NCBI RefSeq assembly: GCF_019453995.1
Contig: NZ_CP075587.1
Span: 186,001-250,000, forward strand
DNA: 64,000 bases
Origin: Candidatus Rhabdochlamydia oedothoracis
GTDB lineage: Bacteria; Chlamydiota; Chlamydiia; Chlamydiales; Rhabdochlamydiaceae
Reading direction: 5' to 3'
Made by a program: the position numbers and the translations under genes. Under the pieces are notes generated by a model. It saw nothing but the letters and a program-made list of their open reading frames with translations. It was not told the origin of the DNA and made no database searches. Positions 26,558 to 35,367 of the stretch are shown here, in pieces (the first letter of the stretch is position 1; every line of letters begins with the position of its first letter).

Positions 26558-26943
26558 GCGTGGCTGGTTAAGAAGTCATAGAGATCTTTTTGAGAAGTAA
26601 CGAAGATGCTTTGGTATAAAAAACAAATGGCAATGGTGCGTTTGATAATATCTTCATCTCCTACTCCAGGCATGCAAATAGCTGATAGCTTAGGGAATGC
26701 TTTTAGATTTTTAAGCATTTTTAGCCCTTGTTTATAATCCGGCAAGCTAAAACCTTCTTCTTTTACTCTAAAATAGATTAACAACCTATTGTAGAGTAGC
26801 ATCTGAATGCCACATGGTAATCCTTCGCTTCCCTTAGGAGGATTGCCAAATTTTTCTGCTAGTTGATAGGCAGATTTACAGAACTTAGGAGTGCAAAACT
26901 CTCCTTTTTCTGCTTCTCCAAATAAAAAAACCGTATGGCGCAT
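26554..26943 (-). CDS. conserved-looking hypothetical protein
   Basis: 129 residues from the ATG at 26943, chosen because a near-perfect ribosome site (AAAGGAGGA) lies 6 nt upstream; a longer frame to 27003 would put that site inside the gene. The sequence starts MRHTVFLFGEAEKGEFCTPK and is small, soluble and mixed alpha/beta, with a Cys-rich beginning (FCTPKFCKSAYQLAEKFGNP). No family recognised. Convergent with ahpC; upstream is a divergent start region shared with the 27075 gene. Confidence 0.7.
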   Translation of the reverse strand: MRHTVFLFGEAEKGEFCTPKFCKSAYQLAEKFGNPPKGSEGLPCGIQMLLYNRLLIYFRVKEEGFSLPDYKQGLKMLKNLKAFPKLSAICMPGVGDEDIIKRTIAICFLYQSIFVTSQKDLYDFLTSHA

Positions 26944-27074
26944 CTCTTCCTCCTTTGAAAGGGACTTATTTGTTTCTTTATATTTTTTCAAAAAAAAATT
27001 CAATATAAGTAAAGTTGTTGTAGGAAATTCTTTGTATAATTAAAACTAATGTTTTAATTTATGGAGGTGGCTAG

Positions 27075-27860
27075 ATGCTGAGAATTTTCCTTTTGTCTCT
27101 GATTATCAGTCATATGGGATTTATCTTTGTGCAATCTAAAGAGCAAATAGAGGAAAATTTTTTTGATACTGTTCATCAATTAATTGATCAAGATGATTTT
27201 TTTCAAGCCAAAGCAGTACTTATTCAGGAAATTTCTCAGAATCTTTTTCTTGCCAAAAGATTTGATTATGAAAACTATCAAAACGTTAAAAGCCAAGTCT
27301 TTAAAAGATTAACAGGAGAATATGAGAATATTCCTTTAGTTTTTTGCCAGCTGTTTGAAAATATTAGTTGGAAAGATATGCAAAAAGAGTTAACCGCTTA
27401 TCAAGAAAAAATACAAAGACAAATGCAAGCTTTTTTTGTTTCTGTATCTACGCAGGATTCTTTTTATCAACTTCCTTTATTAGAAGAGGATAAAAAAAAT
27501 ATCAGCATCATTATTAAAACAATGGCAGAAAAAGGATTGCTAAAATTACTGCTTCTGCAAAACGATTTAGAAAAAAAAGGAGATCAAGTGAATTATATTC
27601 ATCCTTTGCGCTTTATTGGATATATCTTTTCCAATGAAGAACTAAAAAATTGTATGCGTCAAATTAAGACCAGTAGATTTAAATGGAATGAATTTATTAA
27701 AGGGTTTTCTCATCGTATGGATGAAGAATACGCTGTAGATAACCTCATACGCTTTATACCAGAATTTGTAGAGCAGGTATATCCACAACACCCTGAACGC
27801 ATTGAGGTTTTTATTAAGAAAAAATCTTGGGAAGAGTTTGTTACTGATTTATTAAATTAA
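27075..27860 (+). CDS. secreted or periplasmic protein, unknown
   Basis: 261 residues with a signal peptide (MLRIFLLSLIISHMGFIFVQ, cleavage near QSK). The remainder is charged and helix-rich (IEENFFDTVHQLIDQDDF, DLEKKGDQVNYIHPLR) with no enzyme motif. GGAGG lies 9 nt before the ATG and a TATAAT at 27035-27040 may be its -10 box. Nine nucleotides separate it from the membrane sulfatase gene, so both are probably one operon and it may act with that enzyme at the envelope. Confidence 0.7.
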   Translation: MLRIFLLSLIISHMGFIFVQSKEQIEENFFDTVHQLIDQDDFFQAKAVLIQEISQNLFLAKRFDYENYQNVKSQVFKRLTGEYENIPLVFCQLFENISWKDMQKELTAYQEKIQRQMQAFFVSVSTQDSFYQLPLLEEDKKNISIIIKTMAEKGLLKLLLLQNDLEKKGDQVNYIHPLRFIGYIFSNEELKNCMRQIKTSRFKWNEFIKGFSHRMDEEYAVDNLIRFIPEFVEQVYPQHPERIEVFIKKKSWEEFVTDLLN

Positions 27861-27869
27861 AGATAATCC

Positions 27870-29705
27870 ATGAAAGAAAAATCGATTAACTATTGGTTTT
27901 TTGGCTTCTATTTTTTATGGATAAGTACATTACATATTGTTCATTTGTTGCTAAAGTCCAATGTAGTCATATGGTATGTTGATGCAATAGGACAATGTGC
28001 TCTTGAAACTATTTTATTAATGATATTAGCTAAACTTCTCAGTTTATATATTCCTTTTGCTGTCAACATAGTTGGATTGAGCCTCTTTTTAATCTTAGCT
28101 TATATCATTGATTTTCCTCTTATTCGACTAATGGATATTTCATTTTGGTTTGCTTTAAATTTTATGCTGCAAGAAGGATGGGACAATATTTTAGAGTTGC
28201 TGTATGCAAGCAATATTTCTTTAACCAATTGGGTCCTTTTAGTTTTTGGCTCGGTCATTATCTTAATTTCGAGTGTATTGTGTTTTAAAAAAACACAATA
28301 CTGGAGTGACAAAATTCCTCTTTATCTTTCCTTTCATTCTCTGATTGTATTATTAGGTGGTAGTTTTCTTTTACTATGTGGTTGGGATTTAATAACGCTA
28401 GATAGGAAAATGCTTGATAATATACAGGCATATCAAAAAATCCTGCCTTGGAAAACCACTTTTTTTGTGAAAGAAAAGGAGTATTTAGAAGTAGATCAAC
28501 CTATTCTAGCTCTGCAAGAACATAACTTATTAGAGATTGAGAAATTGCATTTAAATGCAAAACCAGATATTTATTTATTTATAGTAGAATCTTTAAGAGA
28601 AGATTTTATTAATCATGAAATAGCTCCTTATTTAAACTCTTTTAAAGAACAGGCGCTCTCTTTTCAATTAGCTCTTGCTAATGCAAATGCAACACATCTT
28701 TCCTGGTTTTCACTTTTTTATTCTCAATTGCCATTTCATTGGAATTCTTTATTATTAAAGCAAAAAGCCATGGGAAGTCCTTTTTTACAAATATTGAAGA
28801 CAAGTGGATATCGCATCCATGTATACGCCTCCTCACGCCTTGGTTATTACGGAATGGGAGAGAGTTTATTTGGTCGTAATCGAGAGCTTATTGATAAAAT
28901 GGTTACGCAAGATTCTGTAGCAGTACCTACTTATTTAAAAGACCAAGCTGTTGTCAATTGTTTAATAGAGGATATGCAACAGAATAAAGGTGGGCGGGTA
29001 TTTATTACTTTTTTAGATTCTACGCATTTAGACTACAGCTGGCCTATTGAGAAAAAATCTGTTTTTGAACCAGTGGATCAAACCCTTAACTATCTAAAAG
29101 CTCTCTCTAATAATAAAAACTATTTAGAAAAAATTAAGAATCGTTATCGAAATGCGCTGCATTTTGTGGATACCTTATTTGGGAAATTTTTCGTAGCTCT
29201 TGAATCGGATGAAGATGCTTTGGTAGTAATTACAGGAGATCATGGAGAAGAGTTTTATGAACAAGGACATCTTTTTCATGCTTCTCATTTAAGTTATCCA
29301 CAGCTTCATATTCCTCTTTATTATCGTTTAGGGAACGATCCTAAATGGAGTGGATGCACTTTAGATCGACTTAGTTCGCATATGGATATTTTCCCTACTC
29401 TATTTCACTATTTATTGAAAAAACCATTTATAGGAAATTATGAAGGACAATCTGTTTTAGAAGAGAGTCATTGGCCTTATGCGGTAATCACCCGGTTCAA
29501 TGCTTGTTTTTCCCCGACAGAATTTTGCATTCACGATAAAGAATATAAAGCGATTTTTCGTGCAGAAAAGGATGTTTTTAGTTGTAAAAGATTACAACTC
29601 ATAGATGTAAAAACATGGCATGATGATCTATTAGCTAACAAAGAACAAATCCTAGAAGAGCGATTCAAACCAGCTCTTAAAAAGGTATTTCCTTCTCATG
29701 AGTAA
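27870..29705 (+). CDS. membrane-bound sulfatase-fold enzyme (LTA-synthase/EptA-like)
   Basis: 611 residues. About five membrane helices in residues 1-180 are followed by an extracytoplasmic alkaline-phosphatase-fold domain: DIYLFIVESLREDF (metal Glu), NANATHLSW (probable nucleophile Thr), FLDSTHLDYSW, and VVITGDHGEEFYEQGHLFHAS (metal Asp and His). The family moves phospho-alcohol groups such as phosphoethanolamine or glycerol phosphate onto lipids or glycans, or hydrolyses such esters; which one is not clear here. Overlaps the next gene by 8 nt. Confidence 0.82.
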   Translation: MKEKSINYWFFGFYFLWISTLHIVHLLLKSNVVIWYVDAIGQCALETILLMILAKLLSLYIPFAVNIVGLSLFLILAYIIDFPLIRLMDISFWFALNFMLQEGWDNILELLYASNISLTNWVLLVFGSVIILISSVLCFKKTQYWSDKIPLYLSFHSLIVLLGGSFLLLCGWDLITLDRKMLDNIQAYQKILPWKTTFFVKEKEYLEVDQPILALQEHNLLEIEKLHLNAKPDIYLFIVESLREDFINHEIAPYLNSFKEQALSFQLALANANATHLSWFSLFYSQLPFHWNSLLLKQKAMGSPFLQILKTSGYRIHVYASSRLGYYGMGESLFGRNRELIDKMVTQDSVAVPTYLKDQAVVNCLIEDMQQNKGGRVFITFLDSTHLDYSWPIEKKSVFEPVDQTLNYLKALSNNKNYLEKIKNRYRNALHFVDTLFGKFFVALESDEDALVVITGDHGEEFYEQGHLFHASHLSYPQLHIPLYYRLGNDPKWSGCTLDRLSSHMDIFPTLFHYLLKKPFIGNYEGQSVLEESHWPYAVITRFNACFSPTEFCIHDKEYKAIFRAEKDVFSCKRLQLIDVKTWHDDLLANKEQILEERFKPALKKVFPSHE

Positions 29706-30642
29706 TGTAAGAACTTGGAGCCTATCAAAACTAGATTCACTACTTGGAACCTGTTTCCCTTACCAGAGATGCTCTTATGAAACACAAGAGGAAATCAAAA
29801 CCTATAGAAGTCCTTTAAGTTTACAAAAGTTTGCAAAAGAGCATGGATATTTCTCACATGCACCTCTGCTCTCTTTCGTATCTAGTAGTCAAGGGGACTT
29901 AAAAGTTGTGCAAGGAGCATTAGAAAACACTGTAGAGGTAGATAATAACTGGCTAGATTTTTGTGTAACGGAGCTTCTTTGCAAAGCATTAGCCTATCGC
30001 GATATTGCTTTAAGCCATGAGATAAAAATTCCTGTTCGTAATTTACAAAATCAAATCTTTTTAGAGACATTTGTTCTAGATCGAATTTTTAATCTTTGGC
30101 AACAGATGCCAGCTTTTGGTTGGATTCCAAAAAATTCTCACATTTCTTCTTTGTTAATTTTTCGAGGAACGGATTGTAGTCTAACTACTAAGAGAAGCTT
30201 AGCTTCTCTTTTTAGCGATTTAGATTTTTCTGGTCCTGGGTTTAGCGTATTTAGGAAAGCGAAATTACAGATCCAAGAATGGTTAGCCCAAGTTCATCAA
30301 AAAAAAAAGACTGCGCGTGTACTGGGCTGTAGTTTAGGAGGAGCTCTAGCTGGGCATACCTTTATCGAATATTACGATCTATTAAGCAAAGAATCCTCTG
30401 TTGCTTTTCATCCTCCAGGAGTATTTAAACAGGAAAAAAAAAACTGGAATCAGCTTGAAAAAGAAATTAAACAGCGGTTTATTACTTATGTTGCACAAGG
30501 AGATTCTGTCTCCAAAGTAGGCTCTCTCATTGGAAATAGATATGTATTATCCATAGATGCAGAACTAAAGCCTTTAGTTGCGCATACTCTATTATTTGCA
30601 GGACAGCCGCTACTTATTTGCCAAAATGCGCGTGAGCTTTAA
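29698..30642 (+). CDS. alpha/beta hydrolase, lipase class 3-like
   Basis: 314 residues, no signal peptide. [10 protein letters not shown] (oxyanion strand) and [15 protein letters not shown] (GxSxG nucleophile elbow) match lipase-3-type serine hydrolases; [10 protein letters not shown] follows, as the strand after the elbow does in that family. The catalytic His may be in VAHTLLF near the end. The substrate is unknown. Its start overlaps the upstream sulfatase gene (coupled translation) and its 3' end overlaps the convergent enolase gene by 29 nt. Confidence 0.72.
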   Translation: MSNVRTWSLSKLDSLLGTCFPYQRCSYETQEEIKTYRSPLSLQKFAKEHGYFSHAPLLSFVSSSQGDLKVVQGALENTVEVDNNWLDFCVTELLCKALAYRDIALSHEIKIPVRNLQNQIFLETFVLDRIFNLWQQMPAFGWIPKNSHISSLLIFRGTDCSLTTKRSLASLFSDLDFSGPGFSVFRKAKLQIQEWLAQVHQKKKTARVLGCSLGGALAGHTFIEYYDLLSKESSVAFHPPGVFKQEKKNWNQLEKEIKQRFITYVAQGDSVSKVGSLIGNRYVLSIDAELKPLVAHTLLFAGQPLLICQNAREL

Positions 30643-31897
30643 GTTCATGTTCAATTTCCAGTAGACGATTGTATTTAGCAACCCTATCTGTACGGCAAGG
30701 TGCTCCTGTTTTAATCTGTCCTGTTGAAAAAGCCACGCTTAAATCAGCAATTGTTGTATCTTCTGTTTCTCCTGAGCGATGAGAAATAACGGTTTTATAT
30801 CGATTCTTTTTTGCTAGATCTATAGTTCCAAGAGTTTCTGATAGAGTTCCAACTTGATTGAGTTTAATTAAAATAGAATTAGCCACTCCTTGATCAATCC
30901 CTCTTTGTAGAAATTTTGGATTGGTTACAAAGATATCATCTCCGACTATTTGGATTTTTTTCCCTAATGTAGTTGTTAATTTATGCCAACCTTTCCAGTC
31001 ATTTTGATCGAGAGGGTCTTCAATGCTATCAATAGGGTATTTTTCGCATAATTCACTAAGGTAGGTGATAAGCTCTTCTGTTGAACGTGTGCTAAAAGGC
31101 ATACCAGCTGCTTGTTTTTTTCTTTCTATATAAGATTTGCTGCAACTGTCATAAAATTCAGAAGCGGCACAGTCCATGGCAATGGTTATTTGGCTACCTG
31201 GTTCATAGCCCGCTTGCTTAATGGCCCTTAAGATATAATCGAGAGCTATCTCATTGGATTCTAATCTAGGAGCAAATCCTCCTTCATCTCCAACCGATGT
31301 AGAATATCCTTTGCTTTTTAAAAGCGATTTTAGTATGTGATAGATTTCTACACCCCAGCGCAATGCTTCACGAAAACTAGGTGCTCCGACAGGGCGAATC
31401 ATAAACTCCTGAAAATCGAGTAGACTATCTGCATGAGCTCCTCCATTGATAATATTCATCATAGGGCGGGGCATTATATAATTGGTTTGAGGGTGTAAGT
31501 ACTTATAAAGAGGTATCTTTTTAGAGCAGGCAGCAGCTTTAGCTACTGCAAGAGAAACTCCTAGAATAGCGTTAGCTCCATAGCGTGATTTATCTTCTTT
31601 TCCATCTGCTTGAATCATTAACTGATCGATTTTATTTTGTGCAAAAAGGGATTCTCCTCTTAAAAGTTTAGCAAGAGGATTGATCACGTTTTCTACAGCC
31701 TGCAGAACACCTTTACCTTGATAGCGCTTAGGGTCTTTGTCTCTTAGTTCAACAGCTTCGTGCTCACCGGTGGATGCTCCGGAGGGAACAATGGCTTTAC
31801 CTTGGCTACCATCTGTAGCAAAAACAGAAACCTCAATTGTGGGATTGCCGCGAGAGTCGAGTACTTCTAAAGCATCAATAGATTCGATATTACTCAT
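30614..31897 (-). CDS. eno: enolase
   Basis: 427 residues, normal length. Converts 2-phosphoglycerate to phosphoenolpyruvate in glycolysis. Motifs: [27 protein letters not shown] (mobile loop), GDEGGFAP (catalytic Glu), [11 protein letters not shown] (metal), [18 protein letters not shown] (catalytic Lys) and [15 protein letters not shown]. 16 nt downstream of rsgA, probably co-transcribed with it. Confidence 0.98.
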   Translation of the reverse strand: MSNIESIDALEVLDSRGNPTIEVSVFATDGSQGKAIVPSGASTGEHEAVELRDKDPKRYQGKGVLQAVENVINPLAKLLRGESLFAQNKIDQLMIQADGKEDKSRYGANAILGVSLAVAKAAACSKKIPLYKYLHPQTNYIMPRPMMNIINGGAHADSLLDFQEFMIRPVGAPSFREALRWGVEIYHILKSLLKSKGYSTSVGDEGGFAPRLESNEIALDYILRAIKQAGYEPGSQITIAMDCAASEFYDSCSKSYIERKKQAAGMPFSTRSTEELITYLSELCEKYPIDSIEDPLDQNDWKGWHKLTTTLGKKIQIVGDDIFVTNPKFLQRGIDQGVANSILIKLNQVGTLSETLGTIDLAKKNRYKTVISHRSGETEDTTIADLSVAFSTGQIKTGAPCRTDRVAKYNRLLEIEHELKAHAHFGK

Positions 31898-31913
31898 ATA
31901 AAATGCCTAATGG

Positions 31914-33038
31914 TTAACGATTTTGATGTTTTTTAAATAGAGAAGACATTAAAGCGCAATAAGAGGCAAAGCGCAAGTTCGAAATTTTTCCTATCTCTAC
32001 TGCTTTTTTTACTGCACAATTAGGTTCTTCTTGATGGGTGCAATTGGGAAATTGACATTCTGAGGAAATGGTAAAGATTTCAGAAAAGTAAGAAGATAGT
32101 GTTTTTTTATCTACATCCCAGATTCCAAAACTCTGAATACCAGGGGTATCAATACAATATCCCCCTCCTTCTAAGGGGATCATGCGAGCTTGTGTTGTCG
32201 TATGTGAGCCTTTGCCTGTGCGTTTTACCACTTTCCTTGTTGCAAAGCAAAGGCCTGTAGCCAAATTAATCAAAGAGGATTTACCTACTCCAGATTGTCC
32301 AGAAAATACCGATGTTTTATTGTGCATTTGTGTTTTTAATGCATCGATGCCTTCTTGAGTGGTAACACTCATAGGAATTACGATGAAATGAAGCGATTTA
32401 TAGGTATGAACAAACTCTTCATATAATCTCTTTTCCTCTTCAATAGCTTCCCAAGAAAGTCTATTAGGAGGATTATCTAATAAATCTACTTTATTGATGA
32501 GAATAATCGGACGAATATTTCCTTTTTGTGCGGCTATAATATAGCGATCGATAAGTAGAGGTTTTAATCTAGGACTACAAACAGAAGCTGTAATAAAAAC
32601 TTGGTCTACATTGGTGGCAATCAATTGTTGCTTATTGCGAGAGAGGTTATCTGCTCTAGACAGAATAGAGCTACGGGGGATTATTTGAGTAATCACAGCA
32701 TGAGTTTCATCGATGATTTGCATAGATACAAGATCTCCAACCGCTATGAGGTTTTTCATAAGGTCACGCTCTTGTTTAAGAGCGCCTTTTAAAGAACAAA
32801 GGTAGGAATATTCATTTGCAAAAACCGTAATTCCATCTGCTGCAATAGTGAGAACTCTACCTTGTATATCTGTTGCATTAATAAGCTTTTTACTTTGTTT
32901 GAGCAGTTGGTCCTGATTGCTTTTTTTAAATTTAGATCGGTCTTTTTTTTCTGCGGTTTTTCTTTGTTTGCGCGAAGCCTTTCTATCTGCATTCCAATAT
33001 TGCTCCTCCCAATGGAGAAAGTGATCTTGCTTACTCAT
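31914..33038 (-). CDS. rsgA: ribosome small subunit-dependent GTPase RsgA
   Basis: 374 residues from the ATG at 33038. Circularly permuted GTPase that checks late 30S maturation. Order of motifs shows the permutation: NKVDLL (G4), SGQSGVGKSSLINL (G1), then CIDTPGIQSFG (G3), followed by the zinc knuckle CQFPNCTHQEEPNC. An OB-fold region (residues ~60-130) precedes. The N-terminal ~50 residues are Lys/Arg-rich (KASRKQRKTAEKKDRSKFKK), longer than in E. coli. Overlaps the upstream methyltransferase stop by 8 nt. Confidence 0.95.
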   Translation of the reverse strand: MSKQDHFLHWEEQYWNADRKASRKQRKTAEKKDRSKFKKSNQDQLLKQSKKLINATDIQGRVLTIAADGITVFANEYSYLCSLKGALKQERDLMKNLIAVGDLVSMQIIDETHAVITQIIPRSSILSRADNLSRNKQQLIATNVDQVFITASVCSPRLKPLLIDRYIIAAQKGNIRPIILINKVDLLDNPPNRLSWEAIEEEKRLYEEFVHTYKSLHFIVIPMSVTTQEGIDALKTQMHNKTSVFSGQSGVGKSSLINLATGLCFATRKVVKRTGKGSHTTTQARMIPLEGGGYCIDTPGIQSFGIWDVDKKTLSSYFSEIFTISSECQFPNCTHQEEPNCAVKKAVEIGKISNLRFASYCALMSSLFKKHQNR

Positions 33039-33777
33039 TCTTGGCCCTGTACAGATACATGAAAATAGCTCCAGCAATTGCCACGTTCAGAGATTCAACG
33101 GGTTTTTTAACGGGGATGGCTATTTTTTTAGCGTGTTGCATGATAAAAGGACTCAGTCCGTGGGATTCATTTCCCAAAGCTAAAGCGATGGGTTTTTCTG
33201 GTAAGTTTTTTTGGATTTTATCCCCTTTAGCATCAGCTGCATAGATAGAAAACCCCCCTTTTTGTAGTAGGCTCTGTAGATTGATAAGGTCTCCTTGAGT
33301 TAGGTTTAAAAAAAAAGTTGCGCCCTTAGCAGCACGCAGTGCTTTATCATTATATAAATCTACGCATCCCTCTAATAAAAATACATCCCAATCAAATGCT
33401 AAAGCGGTGCGTAAAAGAGTTCCTAGGTTCCCAGGATCTACCACTCTATCCAAGATCAGTAAGCGCTTACTAGACTTTACATCTTGAAAGGTAGGCATAT
33501 AGATCTCAGCTGCAATGGGCTCAGGAGCTTCAAGACCTGTAATTTTTTCTAGGATAGCTAAAGAAGTGGTATGGATTTGTTGTGCTTTATAGGAAAAAAG
33601 AGGTCGGTATGTTTTTTCGATCAGAATATTTTTAAAAAAAAATTTTTGAGATAATTCGCGAATCAACTTTATTCCACTGATTAAGACCGTTTTTTGTTCA
33701 TAGCGATATGCGCGATTTCGTCGCAATTTAACTAAGTGTTTGATAAGAGGATGTTGTAGACTGGAAAGGTAGCTCAT
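33031..33777 (-). CDS. SpoU-family RNA 2'-O-ribose methyltransferase
   Basis: 248 residues from ATG 33777; an in-frame start at 33837 would add 20 residues without family support. SPOUT knot motifs: VDPGNLGTLLRTALAFDWD (motif 1), ALGNESHGLS (motif 2) and IPVKKPVESLNVAIAGAIF (motif 3). The N-terminal part is the L30e-like RNA-binding domain (LQHPLIKHLVKLRRNRAYR). Probably methylates rRNA or tRNA using S-adenosylmethionine; the site cannot be told. First gene of a likely operon with rsgA and eno. Confidence 0.92.
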   Translation of the reverse strand: MSYLSSLQHPLIKHLVKLRRNRAYRYEQKTVLISGIKLIRELSQKFFFKNILIEKTYRPLFSYKAQQIHTTSLAILEKITGLEAPEPIAAEIYMPTFQDVKSSKRLLILDRVVDPGNLGTLLRTALAFDWDVFLLEGCVDLYNDKALRAAKGATFFLNLTQGDLINLQSLLQKGGFSIYAADAKGDKIQKNLPEKPIALALGNESHGLSPFIMQHAKKIAIPVKKPVESLNVAIAGAIFMYLYRAKNE

Positions 33778-33837
33778 GAGAATATTTGTTTCGAACAAGC
33801 CCATTTTGTCAGAAAATAGATTGCCCAGCAATAGCAA

Positions 33838-34212
33838 TTGTATTTATTCTTAAACTTTTTACAAAAAAGAGGTTCTCTTTGTGGATGTAATGCTCTTAAA
33901 AAAAACATACGGCGCTTAAAAGTTCTGTTTTTTACTTTAAGATACCCTCCTTTAGCTAAAGAAGGATTAAAGAATGTTTTAGATGTTTCCTATTATAAAG
34001 GGATGCTCAAAAAAAGTAAGATTGAAAATACAAGTTTAGATCAGATCATTAATTTATGTAACGAGATCCGGTTGTTAAATTTTGATGTAAGGTGTGGAAA
34101 TATATCTCATTTTGAGCTCTTAACCATGTTTAGTCCCAAAGTGGGATGGAGTGGATTAATTCTAAAACCTTTTGGTTTTTTTTGCCAACTTTTGATGATA
34201 TACATGCCATAA
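33838..34212 (+). pseudogene. gene fragment truncated by IS110, unknown
   Basis: Open frame of 124 codons with a basic N-terminal half (CNALKKNIRRLKVLFFTLRY) and the segment LDQIINLCNEIRLLNFDVRC. The end (LLMIYMP, stop) is produced by the IS110 left end at 34198. Bases 34141-34190 recur, reverse-complemented, at 63931-64000, where the encoded WSGLILK and FGFFCQL are still readable. This looks like a repeated gene family with broken members. Confidence 0.4.
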
Positions 34213-34360
34213 TTGCACACAAAAAATGGGTTGCTCCTTAGACGGAGTAGGTTAAACTCTCCAATATAAACAAGATTTTTTTAAATCTCAAAACCGCTCG
34301 TTAAAGAGCAAAAAAATGAGGAGTAACCCATGAAGCATTATATTGGATTAGATGTATCGA
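34198..34360 (+). mobile_element. IS110 left-end fragment
   Basis: Matches 11991-12154: leader plus the first ~11 codons (MKHYIGLDVS), then stops. It fuses to the 3' end of the gene at 34348-35349 and replaces that gene's stop codon. Confidence 0.85.
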
Positions 34361-35349
34361 TTAAGTTCATGATGCAACAAGTTGCTCTGCCATTCTCTTA
34401 ATTTTTCCGCAGCTCTGTTTCTTGCTGCTTGTAAAGCCGATTGGTAGTTTTCTCTATCAAATGTGCCGGTCTCTGCATGCTGTATGTCTATTTGGGTTTG
34501 TTCTAGATTATTAAGTATATAGCCCTTGGGTTCTTTAATAATGCGATAAGAGTTGACTATTGTTGAAGCAGCTAAACCCGCAGTTGCTTGCAAAAATTGT
34601 ATAGGAACTCTCTTTAGCATAGCTTTTCCGAGTGGACGATCAGAGGAATAAATGAGCCCAAGGCCCCGAATGGTCAATTCTCCCACAGCAAAGACTCGCA
34701 AGATGAAAAATGTAGTATTGGATACTCCTAAAGCAAGAAACGCTGGAGGACGAAGTCTTTGTCCAGGTTCTGTTATTTCATTTATATAATTGAATATTTG
34801 ATGCTGAATGTGATAATCTAATCTTTCTGAATGAGAGATGGATGTAGGATTATTTCTTATTTGATAATCTGGGGCCGTAGATTCTCTCCTACTTTTTACT
34901 TTCTTTGCCCTACCAAAGGCTTCTTGAGATTCCCGTTGATGATCTTCATTGTCAATGGTTCCTCGTTCTGCATGGTCAAGATCTACTTTAGTATATTCTT
35001 TCCCATATAATATATGAAACTTGGGGTTTGAATCAAAAGCTATGACAAAAGGTCCAATTATTAAGTTTAGCACATCCAAAGGTATTCCTAAGGTCTTTAT
35101 AGATGCTTTTTTCAGCATAGCTTTTCCGAGTTGACGATCGGAAGAACCGATAAGCCCAAGTCCGCGAATAGTTAATTCTCCTATAGAAAAAACCTGCAGC
35201 ATGAAAGAAATTAAGCTAGAGGTTTCTATAGAAAAAAAGGCTGCAGAACGAAACGATTGCGTATGTTCTATCATTTTTTCTGTATAATTAAATATTTGAT
35301 TACGAATCCGGTAATCCAGATGTTCTGAATGAGAGATAGGTGCAGACAT
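34348..35349 (-). CDS. protein with two tandem homologous halves
   Basis: 333 residues made of two related units (about 1-135 and 168-310). Each starts ISHSE(H/R)LDY, then an (H/N)QIFNY helix, a hydrophobic segment, the signature FSIGELTIRGLGLIGSSDR or FAVGELTIRGLGLIYSSDR, LGKAMLK, and a DLDHAE/DIQHAE-(R/T)GT block. The linker is basic (AKKVKSRRES). Paired hydrophobic segments suggest membrane association, perhaps of the inclusion membrane type, an inference only. The last four residues (NRYI) come from the IS110 fragment; a paralogous end at 38958 shows that the original stop followed HQEL. Fragments of related sequence lie at 38461-38526 and 39100-39190. Confidence 0.65.
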   Translation of the reverse strand: MSAPISHSEHLDYRIRNQIFNYTEKMIEHTQSFRSAAFFSIETSSLISFMLQVFSIGELTIRGLGLIGSSDRQLGKAMLKKASIKTLGIPLDVLNLIIGPFVIAFDSNPKFHILYGKEYTKVDLDHAERGTIDNEDHQRESQEAFGRAKKVKSRRESTAPDYQIRNNPTSISHSERLDYHIQHQIFNYINEITEPGQRLRPPAFLALGVSNTTFFILRVFAVGELTIRGLGLIYSSDRPLGKAMLKRVPIQFLQATAGLAASTIVNSYRIIKEPKGYILNNLEQTQIDIQHAETGTFDRENYQSALQAARNRAAEKLREWQSNLLHHELNRYI

Positions 35350-35367
35350 AGTATAACCCTTTTTGTG

